Assembly: GCA_964503525.1 (NCBI GenBank)
Contig: CAZCZY010000060.1
Location: 1 to 9,679 of the forward strand
DNA length: 9,679 nucleotides
Source: CAZCZY01 sp964503525
GTDB taxonomy: Bacteria > Patescibacteriota > JAUYIX01
Reading direction: 5' to 3'
Shown here: in pieces, positions 7,001 to 9,679 of the stretch
How positions within the stretch are numbered: position 1 is the stretch's first letter
Layout: the number at the start of each line of letters is the position of its first letter
Translations under genes and position numbers: made by a program
Notes under the pieces: model-generated
Told to the model about the DNA's origin: nothing
Database searches by the model: none
What the model saw: only the letters and a program-made list of their open reading frames with translations

Positions 7001-7770
7001 GTTTTCTCGATTTACTGGGTCAAGCGTTTTCAGATTTCACTATCATCGTAGTAGAAAAAACACCAAACTATTTGGCGGCGATTGTTGTTTTTGGATTATT
7101 TTGGTTGATCGGAATTATTATCGGTCATATATTGCAAGGCCCAAAAGAGCATCGTTCGCGTCGGCGTCAATTGTATGCGCGTCTGGCTCAGACAACATTT
7201 CTATTAATCGGTATATTTATCGCCTTTGGAATACTGGGTGCCAATTTGGCAGGACTAATTACCGGTCTTGGGCTAGTTACGGTCGGCTTGTCCTTTTCTT
7301 TACAGGATGTCATCGTCAATTTTATCGCCGGCCTCGAACTGCTGAGTCAGGCACCTTTTGAAATCGGCGATGTTATTGATGTCGACGACTACCACGGCAT
7401 CGTCAAAGAAATTGGAACGCGCACAACCGTTCTTCTCGCCGACGATGGCACACGCGTATTTATTCCCAACCGCGATATGTTGGGAAAACCAGTTCGCGCC
7501 GAACCAATGGCACGACAAGAGCATCTGCATATCTCGTTTGAGTTGCCTTCTACCACCAGCGTCGATGAATTTGCACAAAATGCGGCGCAGGCCATTGACG
7601 AAATATCGGGCGTCATTAAGGGCTCGAGCAAGTTTGCCGTTACCCGGATTGCTAGTAAAACGCTTACGTGCACCATCCGCTGCTTGTTAACAAAACGACA
7701 CCCACCGCTCGCAGAACTCCATAGCGAAGGCCTGCGCCGCGTTGCCAAGCTTGTGCAGCTTTCTGGGTAA
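6997..7770 (+). CDS. mscS: MscS-type small mechanosensitive ion channel
   Basis: A 257-residue channel protein, a little shorter than E. coli MscS (286). The ATG at 6997 overlaps the murJ stop (ATGA), with no clear ribosome site. MscS heptamers open under membrane tension and release solutes on osmotic downshock. Three membrane helices are visible: about residues 25-46, 66-84 and 86-116. The third is the pore helix and runs into the conserved LQDVIVNFIAG (102-112). The cytoplasmic beta domain follows with FEIGDVIDV (121-129), G134, TRTTVL and DGTRVFIPN (150-158), all standard MscS signatures. The C-terminal alpha/beta part is present, but the protein ends at ...VQLSG and may lack the final beta-barrel strand of E. 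coli MscS. In the pore helix the usual small residues are partly replaced by T95, S99 and S101. Its place after murJ suggests it is expressed together with envelope assembly. Confidence 0.9.
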   Translation: MSFLDLLGQAFSDFTIIVVEKTPNYLAAIVVFGLFWLIGIIIGHILQGPKEHRSRRRQLYARLAQTTFLLIGIFIAFGILGANLAGLITGLGLVTVGLSFSLQDVIVNFIAGLELLSQAPFEIGDVIDVDDYHGIVKEIGTRTTVLLADDGTRVFIPNRDMLGKPVRAEPMARQEHLHISFELPSTTSVDEFAQNAAQAIDEISGVIKGSSKFAVTRIASKTLTCTIRCLLTKRHPPLAELHSEGLRRVAKLVQLSG

Positions 7771-7787
7771 GCCTGATACCGCATCTT

Positions 7788-9605
7788 GTGCCCCCCGTTC
7801 CACTAAAAAATATACGCAATTTTGCAATCATTGCACATGTCGATCATGGAAAATCGACGCTTGCTGATCGTTTGTTGGAGATGACGCAAACGGTTCCGAC
7901 GCGGAGTCTACGCGAGCAACATCTCGATATGCTCGATCTTGAGCGCGAGCGCGGTATCACTATTAAATTGCAGCCGGTCCAGATGCGATATCGCCATGAG
8001 GGCGAAGACTTTGTGCTAAATCTAATCGATACACCGGGTCATGTTGATTTTAGTTACGAAGTCAATCGCACACTAGCCGCCGTTGAGGGAGTGCTGCTAC
8101 TGGTGGACGCATCACAAGGGATTGAAGCGCAGACACTGGCACATACAGAAGTTGCCATGGCCAATAATTTGACACTGGTTCCAGTCATAAACAAAATAGA
8201 CCTGCCAAATGCGGATCCAGATCGCGTCTCGGCAGAAATGGTTAAATTACTGGGCGTCAGCGAGCAAGAAATTTTGCGTGTATCGGGCAAAGTTGGTACC
8301 GGCGTCCGTGAGTTGCTTACAGAAATTATAAAAAAGATTCCGGCGCCGAGTGGTGATCCGGCGGCACCTGCGAGAGCGTTGGTATTCGATTCAATTTTTG
8401 ATCCGTATCGGGGTGTGGTGGCGTATGTTCGCGTCGTAGATGGATCCTTTAAACTGCATGACAAAGTAAAATTATTGGCGAGTGGCGCGGTTACACTTCT
8501 TGGTCATGTCGGTATTTTTATGCCGGCACGAACAGCAGCCCCAGAATTAACCACGGGTTTGACCGGATATCTAGAAACAGGCCTCAAAGAAATCAAACAA
8601 GTGCGAGTTGGTGACACTATTGCGACGACAGCAGCCGAAGTTACGCCGCTGCCCGGCTATGCCCCGTCGGAGCCCAAAGTGTATGCCGCCATTTTTCCGG
8701 TCGATCCGGATAAGTTTGTGCAGCTCAAAGAATCATTGGCGCGCCTGGTATTAAATGATGCCGCCCTGCAGTACGAGGCTGTTACTTCACAGGCGCTCGG
8801 CGCTGGTTTTAGAGTGGGATTTTTAGGTTTATTGCACTTGGAGATCGTGCAAGAACGACTGCTTAGAGAATTTAATGTTGAAATTATTAGTACCACTCCA
8901 AGTGTTCCGTATCGTGTTCGTGAAGGGGGGATTACACGAACACTCCAAAGCCCGACGGAGCTGCCGGTCGGAGCCCTTCGCGCTGGAGGCGCCGTTGTGG
9001 TTGAAGAACCCTGGGCGCGTGTAGAAATCGTCGCTCCAACTAAATATGTGGGACCGATATTACAAATTGTAGCGGCACGGCGCGGTCTGCTCACCGGTCA
9101 AGAATATCTCGATCCCACCCGGGTAATTGTTCGTGCCGAAATGCCATTGGCGGACGTGATCGTTGGATTTTTTGATCGCCTCAAGTCGGTATCGCGCGGC
9201 TATGCTTCTTTGCACTACGAACTAGCGGACTATCGCGACGGTGATGTGGTTCGACTCGACATATTAATTGCGGGCGACCCAGTAGAAGCGCTCACTATGG
9301 TAGTGCCAACTGCGCGCGCAGAGCGAGTGGGCCGAGCGGTCGTAAAAGCATTAAAAGAACTTGTGCCCGAACAACAATTTGCAGTGCCGGTGCAGGCGTT
9401 GGTAGGCGGAAAAATTATTGCGCGCGAAACTGTTCGCGCGCAGCGCAAGGACGTTACTGCAAAATTGTACGGGGGTGACGTTACGCGTAAACGCAAATTG
9501 TTGGAGAAGCAAAAGAAAGGAAAAAAACGTATGGCGACATCTGGCCGAGTTGTCCTACCACCGGGTGCGTTTATCAAACTCATGAAGCAAGATTTTTATG
9601 ACTAA
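7788..9605 (+). CDS. lepA: Elongation factor 4 (LepA), ribosome-associated GTPase
   Basis: A full-length translation GTPase of 605 residues (the family is usually about 600). LepA binds the ribosome and affects initiation or elongation, with back-translocation seen in vitro. GTP-binding motifs in order: G1 AHVDHGKST (16-24), G2 RGITIK (55-60), G3 DTPGH (81-85) with the catalytic His85, G4 NKID (135-138), G5 SGK (166-168; SAK is commoner). Domains II and III follow, including LPGY, FPVD and the hallmark GFLGLLHLEI. The EF-G-like domain V has PTKYVGPILQ and RRG. The LepA-only C-terminal domain is clear: GGKIIARETVRAQRKDVTAK, YGGDVTRKRKLLEKQKKGKK. That domain separates it from EF-G, TypA and RF3. 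The start is GTG 7788, 17 bases after the mscS stop. No Shine-Dalgarno is visible, and the start rests on the conserved NIRNFAIIAHVDHG just after it. It appears to be a housekeeping gene on the same transcript. Confidence 0.97.
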   Translation: MPPVPLKNIRNFAIIAHVDHGKSTLADRLLEMTQTVPTRSLREQHLDMLDLERERGITIKLQPVQMRYRHEGEDFVLNLIDTPGHVDFSYEVNRTLAAVEGVLLLVDASQGIEAQTLAHTEVAMANNLTLVPVINKIDLPNADPDRVSAEMVKLLGVSEQEILRVSGKVGTGVRELLTEIIKKIPAPSGDPAAPARALVFDSIFDPYRGVVAYVRVVDGSFKLHDKVKLLASGAVTLLGHVGIFMPARTAAPELTTGLTGYLETGLKEIKQVRVGDTIATTAAEVTPLPGYAPSEPKVYAAIFPVDPDKFVQLKESLARLVLNDAALQYEAVTSQALGAGFRVGFLGLLHLEIVQERLLREFNVEIISTTPSVPYRVREGGITRTLQSPTELPVGALRAGGAVVVEEPWARVEIVAPTKYVGPILQIVAARRGLLTGQEYLDPTRVIVRAEMPLADVIVGFFDRLKSVSRGYASLHYELADYRDGDVVRLDILIAGDPVEALTMVVPTARAERVGRAVVKALKELVPEQQFAVPVQALVGGKIIARETVRAQRKDVTAKLYGGDVTRKRKLLEKQKKGKKRMATSGRVVLPPGAFIKLMKQDFYD

Positions 9606-9679
9606 ACACGCCGCGCGTGCAGTGGGTTTCGATTTACTAAGTCTGAAATCGCGAACCGTAGCGGCACATCATGTCATCA
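9598..9679 (+). CDS. Unidentified gene, 3' end outside window
   Basis: An open frame begins at ATG 9598, overlaps the end of lepA by 8 bases, and runs to the window edge without a stop, giving 27 residues (MTKHAARAVGFDLLSLKSRT and a little more). The start is supported only by its position right at the lepA stop, which matches the overlap style of the other genes. There is no clear ribosome site. Too little protein is visible to name a family. A short open frame of this length can also occur by chance, so this may instead be the beginning of an intergenic stretch. Confidence 0.4.
   Translation, partial: MTKHAARAVGFDLLSLKSRTVAAHHVI
9625..9657 (+). other. Possible hairpin after lepA
   Basis: GGTT-T-CGATTT at 9625-9635 can pair with AAATCG-CG-AACC at 9646-9657, giving six plus four base pairs around a small internal loop, with a 10-base apical loop. 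It lies 20 bases past the lepA stop. No run of T follows, so it is not a standard intrinsic terminator, and it also falls inside the open frame that starts at 9598. Confidence 0.25.

Noticed and set aside
8657..9094. Antisense open frame of 145 codons inside lepA, with a similar one at 8054-8464
   Set aside because: They lie opposite well-conserved LepA domains, and their proteins show low-complexity Ser/Thr/Arg composition with no recognisable motif. They are mirror frames of a coding region.
1..9679. TGA recoded as glycine, as in some CPR lineages
   Set aside because: TGA ends five genes at positions that fit family lengths and stop/start overlaps, and no gene reads through it.
1..9679. 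Defence system, toxin-antitoxin pair, mobile element or CRISPR array
   Set aside because: Every gene large enough to identify is an envelope or translation gene. I saw no transposase, integrase, nuclease, direct-repeat array or terminal inverted repeats.

Overview
The window is a single dense gene run on the + strand. It holds eight genes, the first and last cut by the window edges, and no gap between genes exceeds 17 bases. I see no RNA gene, mobile element, CRISPR array or convincing terminator. Base composition is fairly balanced. TGA ends five of the seven visible genes, so TGA is a normal stop here. A large single-pass DUF4012 protein, a MurJ of the form with 'PDFLYNLLVLGALTAAFVP' near its N-terminus, and the tight packing together suggest a Candidate Phyla Radiation (Patescibacteria) bacterium. 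That placement is inference: no ribosomal RNA or ribosomal protein gene is present to test it. The use of TGA as a stop argues against the Gracilibacteria/Absconditabacteria groups, which read TGA as glycine.

Layout: (1) bases 1-3151 encode three consecutive GT-B fold, family GT4 glycosyltransferases. The first is truncated at its 5' end and resembles WbaZ-type enzymes. The second and third are paralogues of the MtfB/WbpZ-like type. (2) Bases 3165-5414 encode a 749-residue membrane-anchored DUF4012 protein with a very basic, proline/alanine-rich cytoplasmic tail and a large outer domain. (3) Bases 5411-7000 encode a MurJ-type lipid-linked sugar flippase. (4) Bases 6997-7770 encode a small MscS-type mechanosensitive channel. 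(5) Bases 7788-9605 encode the translation GTPase LepA (EF4). (6) An unidentified reading frame starts at 9598 and leaves the window.

How the genes may work together (inference): the glycosyltransferases would build a glycan on a lipid carrier at the inner face of the membrane. The MurJ-family protein would flip a lipid-linked sugar intermediate. The DUF4012 protein, whose core motif order recalls LytR-CpsA-Psr phosphotransferases, could act on the product outside the membrane. MscS gives osmotic protection to the same envelope. LepA looks like a housekeeping gene carried on the same transcript. Four junctions are 4-base stop/start overlaps (ATGA or GTGA), so translational coupling is likely.

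The most notable points are the MurJ variant, which lacks two of the arginines essential in E. coli MurJ, and the possible link between DUF4012 and LCP enzymes.
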